NCBI RefSeq assembly: GCF_000262305.1
Contig: NC_017910.1
Span: 186,001 to 250,000 of the forward strand
From: Shimwellia blattae DSM 4481 = NBRC 105725
GTDB lineage: Bacteria > Pseudomonadota > Gammaproteobacteria > Enterobacterales > Enterobacteriaceae
Reading direction: 5' to 3'
Length of the DNA: 64,000 nt
This document shows, in pieces, positions 34,446-43,586 of the stretch; positions within the stretch are counted from its first letter, which is position 1, and every line of letters begins with the position of its first letter. The position numbers and the translations under genes were made by a program. The notes under the pieces were generated by a model, which saw only the letters and a program-made list of their open reading frames with translations, was not told the origin of the DNA and ran no database searches.

Positions 34446-34474
34446 ATGTTACCGATAACAGTTACCCGTAACAT
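34446..34474 (+). promoter_or_regulatory. Two GntR operators before gntK
   Basis: ATGTTACCGATAACA (34446-34460) and AGTTACCCGTAACAT (34460-34474) both fit the GntR half-site pattern GTTAC-N2-GTAAC / ATGTTA-N4-TAACAT. They abut each other about 45 bases before the gntK start, fitting direct repression. Confidence 0.7.
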
Positions 34475-34515
34475 TGTTCCTTTCCGTTACTATATTGTGC
34501 TACCAGGAGTTAGCT

Positions 34516-35043
34516 ATGAGCACGACCAACCAAGATCACTACATTTTTGTCCTGATGGGCGTTTCTGGTAGCGGGAAATCTGCTGTCGCCAGCCAGGTTG
34601 CCCATGAACTTCAGGGTGCATTTTTGGATGGTGACTTCCTGCATCCGCGCAGCAACATTATCAAAATGTCTTCTGGCGAACCCTTAAATGATAATGATCG
34701 CGAGCCGTGGCTCAAAGCGCTGAATGATGCCGCTTTCGCAATGCAGCGTACTAACAAAGTATCGCTGATTGTGTGTTCCGCACTGAAAAAAAGTTACCGC
34801 GATATTTTACGGGAAGGAAATCCGAATCTGCGCTTTGTGTACCTGAAAGGGGACTTCGACCTGATCGAAAGCCGCCTGAAAGCACGCAAAGGGCATTTCT
34901 TTAAGACCCAGATGCTGGTCACTCAATTCGAGACTCTGGAAGAGCCAACGACGGATGAACGCGATGTGCTGGTTGTGGATATTAACCAGCCCCTGGACGG
35001 CGTGGTTGCCGATACGATCGCAAAAATTCATAAGGTTTGTTAA
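34516..35043 (+). CDS. gntK: Thermoresistant gluconokinase GntK
   Basis: Phosphorylates D-gluconate to 6-phosphogluconate with ATP. 175 residues, identical in length to E. coli GntK. The P-loop is MGVSGSGKSAV near residue 14. The conserved segment FLDGDFLHPRSN and the lid KARKGHFFKTQMLVTQFETLE are intact. The ATG at 34516 follows CAGGAG. Its stop overlaps the gntU start by one base. Confidence 0.98.
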   Translation: MSTTNQDHYIFVLMGVSGSGKSAVASQVAHELQGAFLDGDFLHPRSNIIKMSSGEPLNDNDREPWLKALNDAAFAMQRTNKVSLIVCSALKKSYRDILREGNPNLRFVYLKGDFDLIESRLKARKGHFFKTQMLVTQFETLEEPTTDERDVLVVDINQPLDGVVADTIAKIHKVC

Positions 35044-36383
35044 TGGGTACACTGACGCTTGTTCTGACAGCTGCAGGTTCCGTATTACTGCTGCTGTTCC
35101 TGGTGATGAAGGCGCGTATGCACGCCTTCCTGGCCCTGATGGTGGTGTCTATTGGTGCCGGGTTGTTTTCCGGCATGCCGCTGATGAAAATTACCGAAAC
35201 CATGGAAAAAGGCATGGGGGGAACCCTGGGCTTCCTGGCTGTGGTGGTCGCCCTGGGGGCGATGTTCGGTAAAATTCTGCATGAAGCGGGCGCTGTTGAT
35301 CAGATTGCCGTGAAAATGCTCAAATCTTTTGGCCACAGCCGCGCCAGCTATGCTATCGGTATTGCGGGCCTGATTTGTGCGCTGCCGCTCTTCTTTGAAG
35401 TGGCCATCGTGCTGCTGATTAGCGTGGCATTTTCTATGGCGCGCCACACCAATGAGAACCTGACCCGGCTGGTTATTCCGTTGTTTGCCGGGGTGGCCGC
35501 TGCGGCTGCCTTCCTGGTTCCCGGCCCGGCCCCGATGCTGCTGGCATCACAGATGCACGCGGATTTTGGCTGGATGATCCTGATTGGCCTGAGTGCGGCC
35601 ATCCCGGGGATGATTATTGCCGGCCCGCTGTTTGGCCGCTTTATCGCGCGTTTTGTGGCGCTTGAAGTGCCGGAGGATGTGAAAGATCCGCACCTTGGCG
35701 AAGGTAAACTGCCCTCTTTTGGTTTCAGTATCAGCCTGATTTTACTGCCGCTGGTGCTGGTGGGGCTGAAAACCATTGCCGCCCGTTTCATTCCTGAAGG
35801 CTCTGAAACATACCAGTGGTTTGAGTTTATCGGCCACCCGTTTACGGCGATTCTGGTTGCCTGCCTGGTGGCGATTTATGGTCTGGCTATGCGCCAGGGC
35901 ATGCCGAAAGAGCGGGTGATGGAGATTTGCGGCCACGCCCTGCAACCTGCCGGGATTATCCTGCTGGTGATTGGTGCCGGTGGCGTGTTCAAACAGATCC
36001 TGGTGGACTCCGGCGTGGGCCCGGCACTGGGCGAGGCGTTAACCGGTATGGGGCTGCCTATTGCCCTGACGTGCTTTATCCTGGCGGCTGCCGTGCGTAT
36101 TATCCAGGGCTCGGCAACGGTTGCCTGCCTGACCGCGGTAGGGCTGGTGATGCCGGTTGTTGAGCAACTGAACTACTCCGGCGCGCAAATGGCGGCACTG
36201 TCTATCTGTATCGCCGGGGGCTCTATTGTGGTGAGCCACGTGAATGACGCAGGCTTCTGGTTGTTCGGTAAATTTACCGGTGCAACCGAGGCCCAGACCC
36301 TGAAAAGCTGGACCATGATGGAAACCATCCTCGGGACTGTCGGGGCGATCGTCGGGATGATTTACTTCGCTGCATTATCCTGA
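35043..36383 (+). CDS. gntU: Low-affinity gluconate transporter GntU
   Basis: Gluconate:proton symporter of the GntP family, 446 residues as in E. coli, with about twelve hydrophobic segments. Family motifs include EVAIVLLISVAF and GSATVACLTA near the centre and C-terminal half. Its ATG uses the last base of the gntK stop codon (35043), so translation is coupled. It is the only gluconate transporter seen in this window. A strong terminator follows. Confidence 0.97.
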   Translation: MGTLTLVLTAAGSVLLLLFLVMKARMHAFLALMVVSIGAGLFSGMPLMKITETMEKGMGGTLGFLAVVVALGAMFGKILHEAGAVDQIAVKMLKSFGHSRASYAIGIAGLICALPLFFEVAIVLLISVAFSMARHTNENLTRLVIPLFAGVAAAAAFLVPGPAPMLLASQMHADFGWMILIGLSAAIPGMIIAGPLFGRFIARFVALEVPEDVKDPHLGEGKLPSFGFSISLILLPLVLVGLKTIAARFIPEGSETYQWFEFIGHPFTAILVACLVAIYGLAMRQGMPKERVMEICGHALQPAGIILLVIGAGGVFKQILVDSGVGPALGEALTGMGLPIALTCFILAAAVRIIQGSATVACLTAVGLVMPVVEQLNYSGAQMAALSICIAGGSIVVSHVNDAGFWLFGKFTGATEAQTLKSWTMMETILGTVGAIVGMIYFAALS

Positions 36384-36407
36384 ACCACATCTTATGTAAA
36401 TGTGAGA

Positions 36408-36433
36408 AAGGCCGCTGGTGCGGCCTTTTTTTT
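36408..36433 (+). terminator. gntKU terminator
   Basis: AAGGCCG-CTGGTG-CGGCCTT followed by T8, 25 bases after the gntU stop. Confidence 0.92.
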
Positions 36434-36641
36434 ATGTTGTGGCGCAGCGTCTCTTAGGTTTTCCTCAGAGTGCAACAGAGACTGGCGCGATCCCTTTGCC
36501 GGATAAGGCAATTTTCTAATACCCTTATAATCATCGATTAATTTCACTTGCGACTTTAGCCACATTTTGTAATGTGAACGGATGCCCGGTTTACCGTAGG
36601 CTGACGCAACGCAACACACACCTCTGCAGGAAATACTCGTT

Positions 36642-37748
36642 ATGAAAAATGTTGGTTTTATCGGCTGGCGCGGGATGGTCGGCTCAGTGCTTATGCAGCG
36701 CATGGTGGAAGAGCGCGATTTCGACGCTATCCGCCCGGTCTTTTTCTCTACGTCCCAGTCAGGGCAGGCCGCACCGGCGTTTGGCGCCCATACCGGCGGG
36801 ACCCTCCAGGATGCCTACTCCCTGGATGCGCTCAGAGCTCTGGACATTATCGTAACTTGCCAGGGCGGCGATTATACCAGCGAGATCTACCCGAAGCTGC
36901 GCGCCAGCGGCTGGCAGGGCTACTGGATTGATGCCGCCTCTTCGCTGCGCATGGAAGACGACGCGATAATCATTCTGGATCCGGTAAACCAGCATGTGAT
37001 TGAGCAGGGGCTCAATAACGGCATTAAAACGTTTGTGGGCGGTAACTGCACCGTAAGCCTGATGCTGATGTCCCTCGGCGGCCTGTTTGCGGAAGGGCTG
37101 GTGGAGTGGGTCTCTGTGGCCACTTATCAGGCGGCCTCTGGTGGCGGTGCCCGCCATATGCGCGAACTGCTCAGCCAGATGGGCATGCTGCATAATCTGG
37201 TGGCTGCAGAGCTGGCGGACCCGGCTTCTGCCATTCTGGATATCGAGCGCAAAGTGACCCGGCTTGGCCGCAGTGGTGACCTGCCGGTTGATAACTTCGG
37301 CGTTCCGCTGGCGGGCAGCCTGATTCCGTGGATCGACAAACAGCTGCCGAACGGCCAGAGCCGCGAAGAGTGGAAAGGCCAGGCGGAAACCAACAAAATT
37401 CTTAATGCATCACCGGTGATCCCGGTGGACGGTTTGTGTGTGCGCGTGGGGGCGCTACGCTGCCACAGCCAGGCGTTTACTATCAAACTGAATAAAGATA
37501 TCTCCGTTTCGTCCATCGAATCATTGTTAGCCAGCCATAATGAATGGGTCAGTGTTGTGCCTAATGATCGAGAAATTACGATGCGTGACCTGACCCCGGC
37601 CGCAGTTACTGGTACACTCAGCACCCCCGTTGGTCGCTTGCGTAAGCTCAACATGGGGCCACAATATTTATCTGCCTTCACGGTAGGTGACCAGTTATTG
37701 TGGGGGGCGGCAGAGCCGCTGCGCCGTATGCTGCGCCAGCTGGCCTGA
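36642..37748 (+). CDS. asd: Aspartate-semialdehyde dehydrogenase
   Basis: Reduces beta-aspartyl phosphate to aspartate semialdehyde with NADPH, the branch point for lysine/diaminopimelate, threonine and methionine. The 368-residue product (367 in E. coli) has the NADP loop FIGWRGMVGS, the catalytic cysteine in GGNCTVSLM (near residue 135) and the catalytic histidine in ALRCHSQAF. The 208-bp region before it shows no lysine riboswitch. A terminator follows. Confidence 0.98.
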   Translation: MKNVGFIGWRGMVGSVLMQRMVEERDFDAIRPVFFSTSQSGQAAPAFGAHTGGTLQDAYSLDALRALDIIVTCQGGDYTSEIYPKLRASGWQGYWIDAASSLRMEDDAIIILDPVNQHVIEQGLNNGIKTFVGGNCTVSLMLMSLGGLFAEGLVEWVSVATYQAASGGGARHMRELLSQMGMLHNLVAAELADPASAILDIERKVTRLGRSGDLPVDNFGVPLAGSLIPWIDKQLPNGQSREEWKGQAETNKILNASPVIPVDGLCVRVGALRCHSQAFTIKLNKDISVSSIESLLASHNEWVSVVPNDREITMRDLTPAAVTGTLSTPVGRLRKLNMGPQYLSAFTVGDQLLWGAAEPLRRMLRQLA

Positions 37749-37775
37749 CTGATATAGCGCCGCCTGTTCAGGATT

Positions 37776-37800
37776 AGGGGTGCCAGGCACCCCTTTATTT
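37776..37800 (+). terminator. asd terminator
   Basis: AGGGGTGCC-A-GGCACCCCT stem followed by TTTATTT, 27 bases after the asd stop. Confidence 0.82.
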
Positions 37801-37826
37801 AGTGCGTATGACAAGGAGTAACGCAG

Positions 37827-37856
37827 ATGTCCGATATTTTACCGGGAGTAATATAA
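37827..37856 (+). CDS. Possible 9-residue leader ORF before glgB
   Basis: ATG TCC GAT ATT TTA CCG GGA GTA ATA TAA would encode M-S-D-I-L-P-G-V-I. It has a textbook AAGGAG site seven bases before the ATG, better than that of glgB itself. The site and first codons (ATGTCCGAT) resemble the start of E. coli glgB. It may be a leader peptide in the glgB mRNA or a relic of a duplicated glgB start. No protein evidence; low confidence. Confidence 0.25.
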   Translation: MSDILPGVI

Positions 37857-38007
37857 CGTTTGGCTATGCTTGAGATGAGGTTGCAAGCGCATACCGCATC
37901 TGGAAGATGTTTGAGCCGCAGAGGATAGTGTGTCTGGCTCATGACAGGTCAATAAAAAATGTCAGTCTGGTCAAATAGATAAACACCAGGCAGGCTGGCA
38001 CTTAAAT

Positions 38008-38016
38008 TACAGGATG
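38008..38016 (+). promoter_or_regulatory. Possible CsrA site at the glgB ribosome binding site
   Basis: TTACAGGATG contains the ACA-GGA core of CsrA-binding RNA and overlaps the AGGA ribosome site of glgB. CsrA repression of glycogen genes is established in E. coli (best shown for glgCAP). This site is inferred. Confidence 0.35.
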
Positions 38017-38022
38017 ATCAAC

Positions 38023-40209
38023 ATGTCTGTTCGTATAGAAAAAGACGTGATTAATGCGCTAATTGCGGGACACTTTGCAGACCCTTTTGCCATTCTGGGG
38101 ATGCACCGAACCGAAAACGGACTGGAAGTCCGGGCCCTGCTTCCTGACGCCACCGATGTGTGGGTCATAGAACCAAAAACCGGCCGCAAGGTGGGTAAAC
38201 TTAACTGCATGGACTCCCGTGGCTTTTTTGCCGGGGTGTTACCGCGCCGTAAAAACGTCTTTCGCTACCAGCTGGCAGTAGTCTGGCATGGTCAGCAAAA
38301 CCTGATTGATGACCCGTACCGGTTCGGCCCTCTGGTTGAGGAGCTCGACAGCTGGCTGTTATCTGAAGGCACCCATTTACGCCCTTATGAAACCTTAGGC
38401 GCCCATGCGACAACCGTGGATGGCGTCTCAGGAACCCGTTTTGCCCTCTGGGCACCGAACGCCCGGCGCGTGTCGGTCGTGGGGGAATTCAACTACTGGG
38501 ATGGCCGTCGCCACCCCATGCGCCTGCGCCAGGAAAGCGGGATCTGGGAGCTGTTTGTACCGGGTGCGCGTAACGGGCTGCTGTATAAGTTCGAACTTAT
38601 CGACGCCAACGGCGCGTTACGTATCAAGTCAGACCCTTATGCCTTCGAGGCGCAAATGCGCCCGGATACCGCATCGCTTATCTGCGGCCTGCCGGAAAAA
38701 ACCACCCTGAGCCCCGAGCGCCAGCGGGCAAACGGCATGGACGCGGCCATCTCCATTTATGAAGTACACCTGGGGTCCTGGCGGCGCCATACCGACAACA
38801 ACTTCTGGCTCAGCTACCGGGAGCTGGCAGACCAGCTTATCCCTTACGTCAAAGGGATGGGCTTTACCCATATTGAGTTGTTGCCGATTAACGAACACCC
38901 GTTCGATGGCAGCTGGGGTTACCAGCCCCAGGGGCTCTACGCGCCTACCCGGCGCTTTGGCACCCGGGATGACTTCCGCTATTTCGTTGATGCAGCACAC
39001 AACGCGGGCCTGAACGTGATCCTCGACTGGGTGCCTGGCCACTTCCCGTCTGACGAGGCCGGTCTGGCAAACTTCGACGGCACCGCCCTGTATGAACATG
39101 CGGACCCGCGCGAAGGTTACCACCAGGACTGGAACACCCTTATCTACAACTATGGCCGCCGCGAAGTGAGCAACTATCTGGTGGGGAACGCCCTGTACTG
39201 GATGGAGCGCTTCGGGATCGATGCCCTGCGGGTGGATGCGGTCGCCTCAATGATCTACCGCGACTACAGCCGTAAAGAGGGCGAATGGGTGCCCAATGAG
39301 TACGGCGGGCGCGAAAACCTGGAAGCGATTGCGTTTCTGCGCCACACCAACCGGGTTATTGGCGAGCAGATCCCCGGCGGGGTCACCATGGCGGAAGAGT
39401 CAACAGACTTCGCCGGTGTCTCGCGCCCGCCAGAAACAGGCGGACTGGGCTTCTGGTATAAGTGGAACCTGGGCTGGATGCACGACACCCTTGATTTTAT
39501 GAAGCTGGACCCGGTGTATCGCCAGTACCATACGGATAAGCTCACCTTCGGTATGCTGTATAACTACACCGAAAACTTTATTTTGCCGCTCTCCCACGAT
39601 GAAGTGGTACACGGTAAAAAATCGATCCTTGACCGTATGCCCGGGGACGCGTGGCAGAAATTTGCCAACCTGCGGGCGTATTACGCCTGGATGTGGGCTT
39701 TCCCGGGGAAAAAATTGCTGTTTATGGGCAATGAATTCGCCCAGGGGCGGGAGTGGAACCACGATAGTAGCCTGGACTGGCACCTGCTGGAAGGCAGCGA
39801 TAACTGGCACCACGGTGTTCAGCGCCTGGTGCGGGATCTGAACCGCACCTACCGCAAACACGCCGCGCTGTATGAGCTGGATTTCGACCCCTACGGCTTT
39901 GAGTGGCTGGTGGTGGAAGATAAAGCGAACTCGGTGTTTGTGTTTGTCCGCCGGGATCGTGCCGGTAATGAAATTATTGTGGCCAGCAACTTTACACCAG
40001 TGCCGCGCCATAACTACCGCTTCGGGGTAAACCAGCCAGGCCGCTGGCGCGAAGTGCTGAACAGCGATTCGCTGCACTACCACGGCAGCAACGCCGGTAA
40101 CGGCGGGGCCGTAGAGAGTGAAGCTATCGCCAGCCACGGGCGTGAGCATTCGCTCAGCCTGACGTTGCCGCCCCTGTCCACCATCTGGCTGGTCCGGGAG
40201 GGTGAATGA
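38023..40209 (+). CDS. glgB: 1,4-alpha-glucan branching enzyme
   Basis: Adds alpha-1,6 branches to glycogen. 728 residues, identical in length to E. coli. An N-terminal carbohydrate-binding part precedes the GH13 barrel. The catalytic nucleophile is D405 (codon 39235-39237, in LRVDAVAS), the acid/base glutamate is in MAEESTDF and the third aspartate in LSHDEVVHG. The start at 38023 gives proper spacing to AGGA; an ATG at 38014 overlaps that site. Overlaps glgX by four bases. First gene of glgBXCAP. Confidence 0.98.
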   Translation: MSVRIEKDVINALIAGHFADPFAILGMHRTENGLEVRALLPDATDVWVIEPKTGRKVGKLNCMDSRGFFAGVLPRRKNVFRYQLAVVWHGQQNLIDDPYRFGPLVEELDSWLLSEGTHLRPYETLGAHATTVDGVSGTRFALWAPNARRVSVVGEFNYWDGRRHPMRLRQESGIWELFVPGARNGLLYKFELIDANGALRIKSDPYAFEAQMRPDTASLICGLPEKTTLSPERQRANGMDAAISIYEVHLGSWRRHTDNNFWLSYRELADQLIPYVKGMGFTHIELLPINEHPFDGSWGYQPQGLYAPTRRFGTRDDFRYFVDAAHNAGLNVILDWVPGHFPSDEAGLANFDGTALYEHADPREGYHQDWNTLIYNYGRREVSNYLVGNALYWMERFGIDALRVDAVASMIYRDYSRKEGEWVPNEYGGRENLEAIAFLRHTNRVIGEQIPGGVTMAEESTDFAGVSRPPETGGLGFWYKWNLGWMHDTLDFMKLDPVYRQYHTDKLTFGMLYNYTENFILPLSHDEVVHGKKSILDRMPGDAWQKFANLRAYYAWMWAFPGKKLLFMGNEFAQGREWNHDSSLDWHLLEGSDNWHHGVQRLVRDLNRTYRKHAALYELDFDPYGFEWLVVEDKANSVFVFVRRDRAGNEIIVASNFTPVPRHNYRFGVNQPGRWREVLNSDSLHYHGSNAGNGGAVESEAIASHGREHSLSLTLPPLSTIWLVREGE

Positions 40210-42188
40210 CGCAACTGCTGCCTGGTAATCCGGCCCCGTTAGGGGCCAGTTTTGACGGTAAAGGGGTGAATTTCACCCTGTTTTCGGCCCATGCCCAGCT
40301 GGTAGAGCTCTGCATCTTTGATGCGCATGGCCAGGAGCAGCATTTTATTTTACCGGGCAAAACGGGGGATATCTGGCACGGCTATCTGCCGGATGCCAGA
40401 CCAGGATTGCGCTACGGCTACCGGGTACACGGGCCCTGGGATCCGGCGAACGGGCACCGTTTCAACCCGGCAAAAATGCTGATTGACCCCTGCGCCAGAG
40501 CCATTGAGGGTGACGCCTGCGACGATCCGCGCCTGTATGGCGGGCGGGAGACGCCAGACTCACGGGATAACCGGGAGGTTATCCCGAAAAGCATCGTGGT
40601 GCAGGACCGCTATGACTGGGAAAATGACCAGCACCCGCGTACTCCCTGGGGCGAAACCATCATCTATGAGGCCCATGTCCGGGGGCTGACCCGGCTACAC
40701 CCGGGGCTGCCGGAGCATCTGCGCGGCACCTACGCGGCGCTGGGCCACCCGGTGATGATCGACTACTTTAAGCGCCTTGGGATCACCGCGCTGGAGCTGA
40801 TGCCGGTTAACCGCTTCGTGAGTGAGCCGCGCCTGCAGCGCCTGGGGCTGACAAATTACTGGGGCTACAACCCGATAGCCCTGTACGCGGTGGAGCCCCG
40901 CTACGCCATTAACGGGGATATTACCGGGGCGGCGAACGAGTTTCGCGACGCGGTAAAAGCGCTGCACGCGGCGGGTATCGAGGTTATCCTGGATATTGTG
41001 CTCAACCATTCAGCAGAAACTGATCTGGATGGGCCGACGTTTTCGCTGCGCGGAATAGATAACCGTAGCTATTATTGGTTACAGGAGAATGGCGATTACC
41101 ACAACTGGAGCGGTTGCGGTAACACCCTTAATTTAAGCCACCCGCAGGTGGTCAGTTTTGCGATCGACTGCCTGAAATTCTGGGTTGAAACCTGTCATGT
41201 TGATGGTTTCCGGTTTGATCTTGCCTCGGTCATGGGGCGGACCCCGGCATTCCGCCAGGATGCGCCGCTGTTTGAGGCTATCCGCCATGATCCGGTGCTC
41301 AGTGGCGTGAAGCTGATTGCCGAGCCCTGGGATATTGGCCCGGGGGGGTATCAGGTGGGGAATTTCCCGCCGCCGTTTGCCGAGTGGAACGACCATTTCC
41401 GCGATGTGGCGCGCCGCTTCTGGCTGCAAAAAGAGCTGGCTGCCGGGGAGTTCGCCTGCCGGTTTGCCGCCTCCAGCGACCTGTTCCGGCGAGGAGAGCG
41501 CCGCCCGTCGGCAAGTGTCAACTTAGTGACCGCCCATGACGGTTTTACCCTGCGCGATTGTGTGTCGTTTAACCAGAAACACAACGAAGCGAACGGTGAA
41601 GAGAACCACGACGGCACCAGTAATAATTACAGCAACAACCATGGCGTTGAGGGCGAGAATGTTTCGCACCATATCCGGGAGCGGCGTCGCGAAAGCGCCC
41701 ATGCGCTGCTCACCACACTGCTGCTTTCCCAGGGCACGCCGATGTTGCTGTCCGGTGATGAACATGCGCATACCCAGCACGGTAATAATAACGCCTACTG
41801 TCAGGATAACGCCCTGACCTGGCTGGACTGGGAGCATGCTTATATCGGGTTAACGGAATTTACTGCGGCCCTGATCCAAATACGGAAAAAAATCCCTGCA
41901 CTTATCAGGGATAACTGGTGGAATGATCAGGACGGCAATGTATGCTGGCTGAATGCAAACGGCCAGCCGATGAGACTGGAAGACTGGCAGGGGCAAACGC
42001 GACGCTTACAAATCCAGCTGAGCGATGCCTGGCTGATTACTATTAACGCAACTGAAGAAGTGGGCGACCTTGTTCTGCCCACAGGGGAATGGCGTGCTGT
42101 TCCGCCGTTTGCCGGGGAAGATAACCCGGTAATAACCACGGTATGGCACGGCCCCGCGCACGGAGTGTGCGTTTTCCACAGGTCATGA
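40206..42188 (+). CDS. glgX: Glycogen debranching enzyme GlgX
   Basis: Isoamylase-type debranching enzyme that hydrolyses alpha-1,6 links of limit dextrins left by phosphorylase. 660 residues (657 in E. coli). GH13 motifs: VILDIVLNHSAE, GFRFDLASVMG (nucleophile Asp), IAEPWDIG (acid Glu) and VTAHDGFTL (third Asp). It overlaps glgB by the sequence ATGA, so it is coupled, and glgC follows 15 bases later. Confidence 0.98.
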   Translation: MTQLLPGNPAPLGASFDGKGVNFTLFSAHAQLVELCIFDAHGQEQHFILPGKTGDIWHGYLPDARPGLRYGYRVHGPWDPANGHRFNPAKMLIDPCARAIEGDACDDPRLYGGRETPDSRDNREVIPKSIVVQDRYDWENDQHPRTPWGETIIYEAHVRGLTRLHPGLPEHLRGTYAALGHPVMIDYFKRLGITALELMPVNRFVSEPRLQRLGLTNYWGYNPIALYAVEPRYAINGDITGAANEFRDAVKALHAAGIEVILDIVLNHSAETDLDGPTFSLRGIDNRSYYWLQENGDYHNWSGCGNTLNLSHPQVVSFAIDCLKFWVETCHVDGFRFDLASVMGRTPAFRQDAPLFEAIRHDPVLSGVKLIAEPWDIGPGGYQVGNFPPPFAEWNDHFRDVARRFWLQKELAAGEFACRFAASSDLFRRGERRPSASVNLVTAHDGFTLRDCVSFNQKHNEANGEENHDGTSNNYSNNHGVEGENVSHHIRERRRESAHALLTTLLLSQGTPMLLSGDEHAHTQHGNNNAYCQDNALTWLDWEHAYIGLTEFTAALIQIRKKIPALIRDNWWNDQDGNVCWLNANGQPMRLEDWQGQTRRLQIQLSDAWLITINATEEVGDLVLPTGEWRAVPPFAGEDNPVITTVWHGPAHGVCVFHRS

Positions 42189-42203
42189 GTAAAGGAGTAA
42201 ATC

Positions 42204-43487
42204 ATGGTGAAGTTAGATAAAAACGATACGTTGATGCTGGCGCGTCAGCTGCCTATTAAATCAGTTGCTTTAATTCTGGCAGGCGGCCGCGGAACCCGGT
42301 TAAAGGATTTAACCAATACCCGCGCCAAGCCGGCAGTGCACTTTGGTGGCAAGTTCCGGATCATCGATTTTGCGCTGTCCAACTGTATTAACTCCGGCAT
42401 TCGCCGGATCGGGGTTATTACCCAGTACCAGTCCCATTCCCTGGTGCAGCACATCCAGCGCGGCTGGTCCTTCTTCAGTGAAGAGATGAACGAGTTTGTT
42501 GATCTGCTACCGGCCCAGCAGCGCGTACACGGTGAAAACTGGTATCGCGGCACGGCAGATGCGGTGACCCAGAACCTCGACATCATCCGCCGCTATAACG
42601 CCGAGTATGTGGTTATCCTCGCCGGTGACCATATCTACAAGCAGGACTACTCGCGCATGCTCATCGACCATGTGGAGAAGGGCGCCCGCTGTACCGTTGC
42701 CTGTATGCCAGTGCCGATCGAAGAGGCCAGCGCATTCGGGGTGATGGCGGTTGATGAAAATGAAAAAATCATCGAGTTTGTCGAGAAGCCCGCCAACCCA
42801 CCGGCCATGCCCGGCGACGCGACCCGCTCACTGGCCAGCATGGGGATTTACGTCTTTGACGCCAGCTACCTCTACCAGCTGCTGGAAGAAGACGACCAGG
42901 ATGAGAACTCCAGCCACGACTTCGGGAAAGATATTATTCCGAAGATAACCCGTGCCGGTGCGGCATATGCCCACCCGTTCCCGCTCTCCTGCGTGCAGTC
43001 CGATCCTGATGCGGAACCCTACTGGCGCGACGTGGGCACCCTGGAAGCCTACTGGAAAGCGAACCTGGATCTGGCATCGGTGACGCCGGAACTGGACATG
43101 TACGATCAGCACTGGCCGATTCGCACCCATATGGAGTCTCTGCCACCGGCAAAATTTGTGCAGGACCGCTCCGGCAGCCACGGCATGACGCTGAACTCGC
43201 TGGTCTCCGGGGGCTGTATTATTTCTGGCTCCGTGGTCGTGCAATCCGTGCTGTTTCCGCGCGTGCGAATCAATTCCTTCTGTAATATTGATTCTGCTGT
43301 GTTATTACCGGATGTCTGGGTCGGGCGCTCTTGTCGCCTGCGCCGCTGTATTATCGATCGCGCCTGCGTTATTCCTGAAGGGATGGTGATTGGTGAGAAC
43401 GCCGAGGACGATGCACGTCGCTTCTACCGTTCGGAAGAGGGCATTGTACTGGTCACCCGCGAAATGCTCGCCAGACTGAAAGATTGA
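42204..43487 (+). CDS. glgC: Glucose-1-phosphate adenylyltransferase
   Basis: Makes ADP-glucose, the committed and allosterically controlled step of glycogen synthesis. 427 residues (431 in E. coli). The N-terminal nucleotidyltransferase motif is ILAGGRGTRLKDLT. The substrate region SCVQSDPDAEPYWRDVGT and the C-terminal left-handed beta-helix repeat (SVLFPRVRINSFCNIDSAVLLPDV) follow. The C terminus lacks the last few residues of the E. coli protein. Preceded by AAAGGAG. Confidence 0.98.
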   Translation: MVKLDKNDTLMLARQLPIKSVALILAGGRGTRLKDLTNTRAKPAVHFGGKFRIIDFALSNCINSGIRRIGVITQYQSHSLVQHIQRGWSFFSEEMNEFVDLLPAQQRVHGENWYRGTADAVTQNLDIIRRYNAEYVVILAGDHIYKQDYSRMLIDHVEKGARCTVACMPVPIEEASAFGVMAVDENEKIIEFVEKPANPPAMPGDATRSLASMGIYVFDASYLYQLLEEDDQDENSSHDFGKDIIPKITRAGAAYAHPFPLSCVQSDPDAEPYWRDVGTLEAYWKANLDLASVTPELDMYDQHWPIRTHMESLPPAKFVQDRSGSHGMTLNSLVSGGCIISGSVVVQSVLFPRVRINSFCNIDSAVLLPDVWVGRSCRLRRCIIDRACVIPEGMVIGENAEDDARRFYRSEEGIVLVTREMLARLKD

Positions 43488-43511
43488 CGGCTAGTCGAAA
43501 GGGATTTTCAC

Positions 43512-43563
43512 GTGGGGTAACCCACTGTAGAACACTGTGTTTTGATGCGGCGCCTGCCGCATC
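43512..43563 (+). promoter_or_regulatory. Two hairpins between glgC and glgA
   Basis: GTGGG-GTAA-CCCAC (43512-43525) and GATGCGGC-GCCT-GCCGCATC (43544-43563) stand in the 99-bp gap, the second ending seven bases before the GAGGA ribosome site of glgA. They may tune glgA translation or stabilise processed mRNA; no T-run, so not a clear terminator. Confidence 0.4.
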
Positions 43564-43586
43564 ACTATCTGAGGACGGGAGCGACG

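Noticed and set aside
36434..36641. Lysine riboswitch before asd
   Set aside because: The gap is short and I see none of the conserved lysine-aptamer stems.
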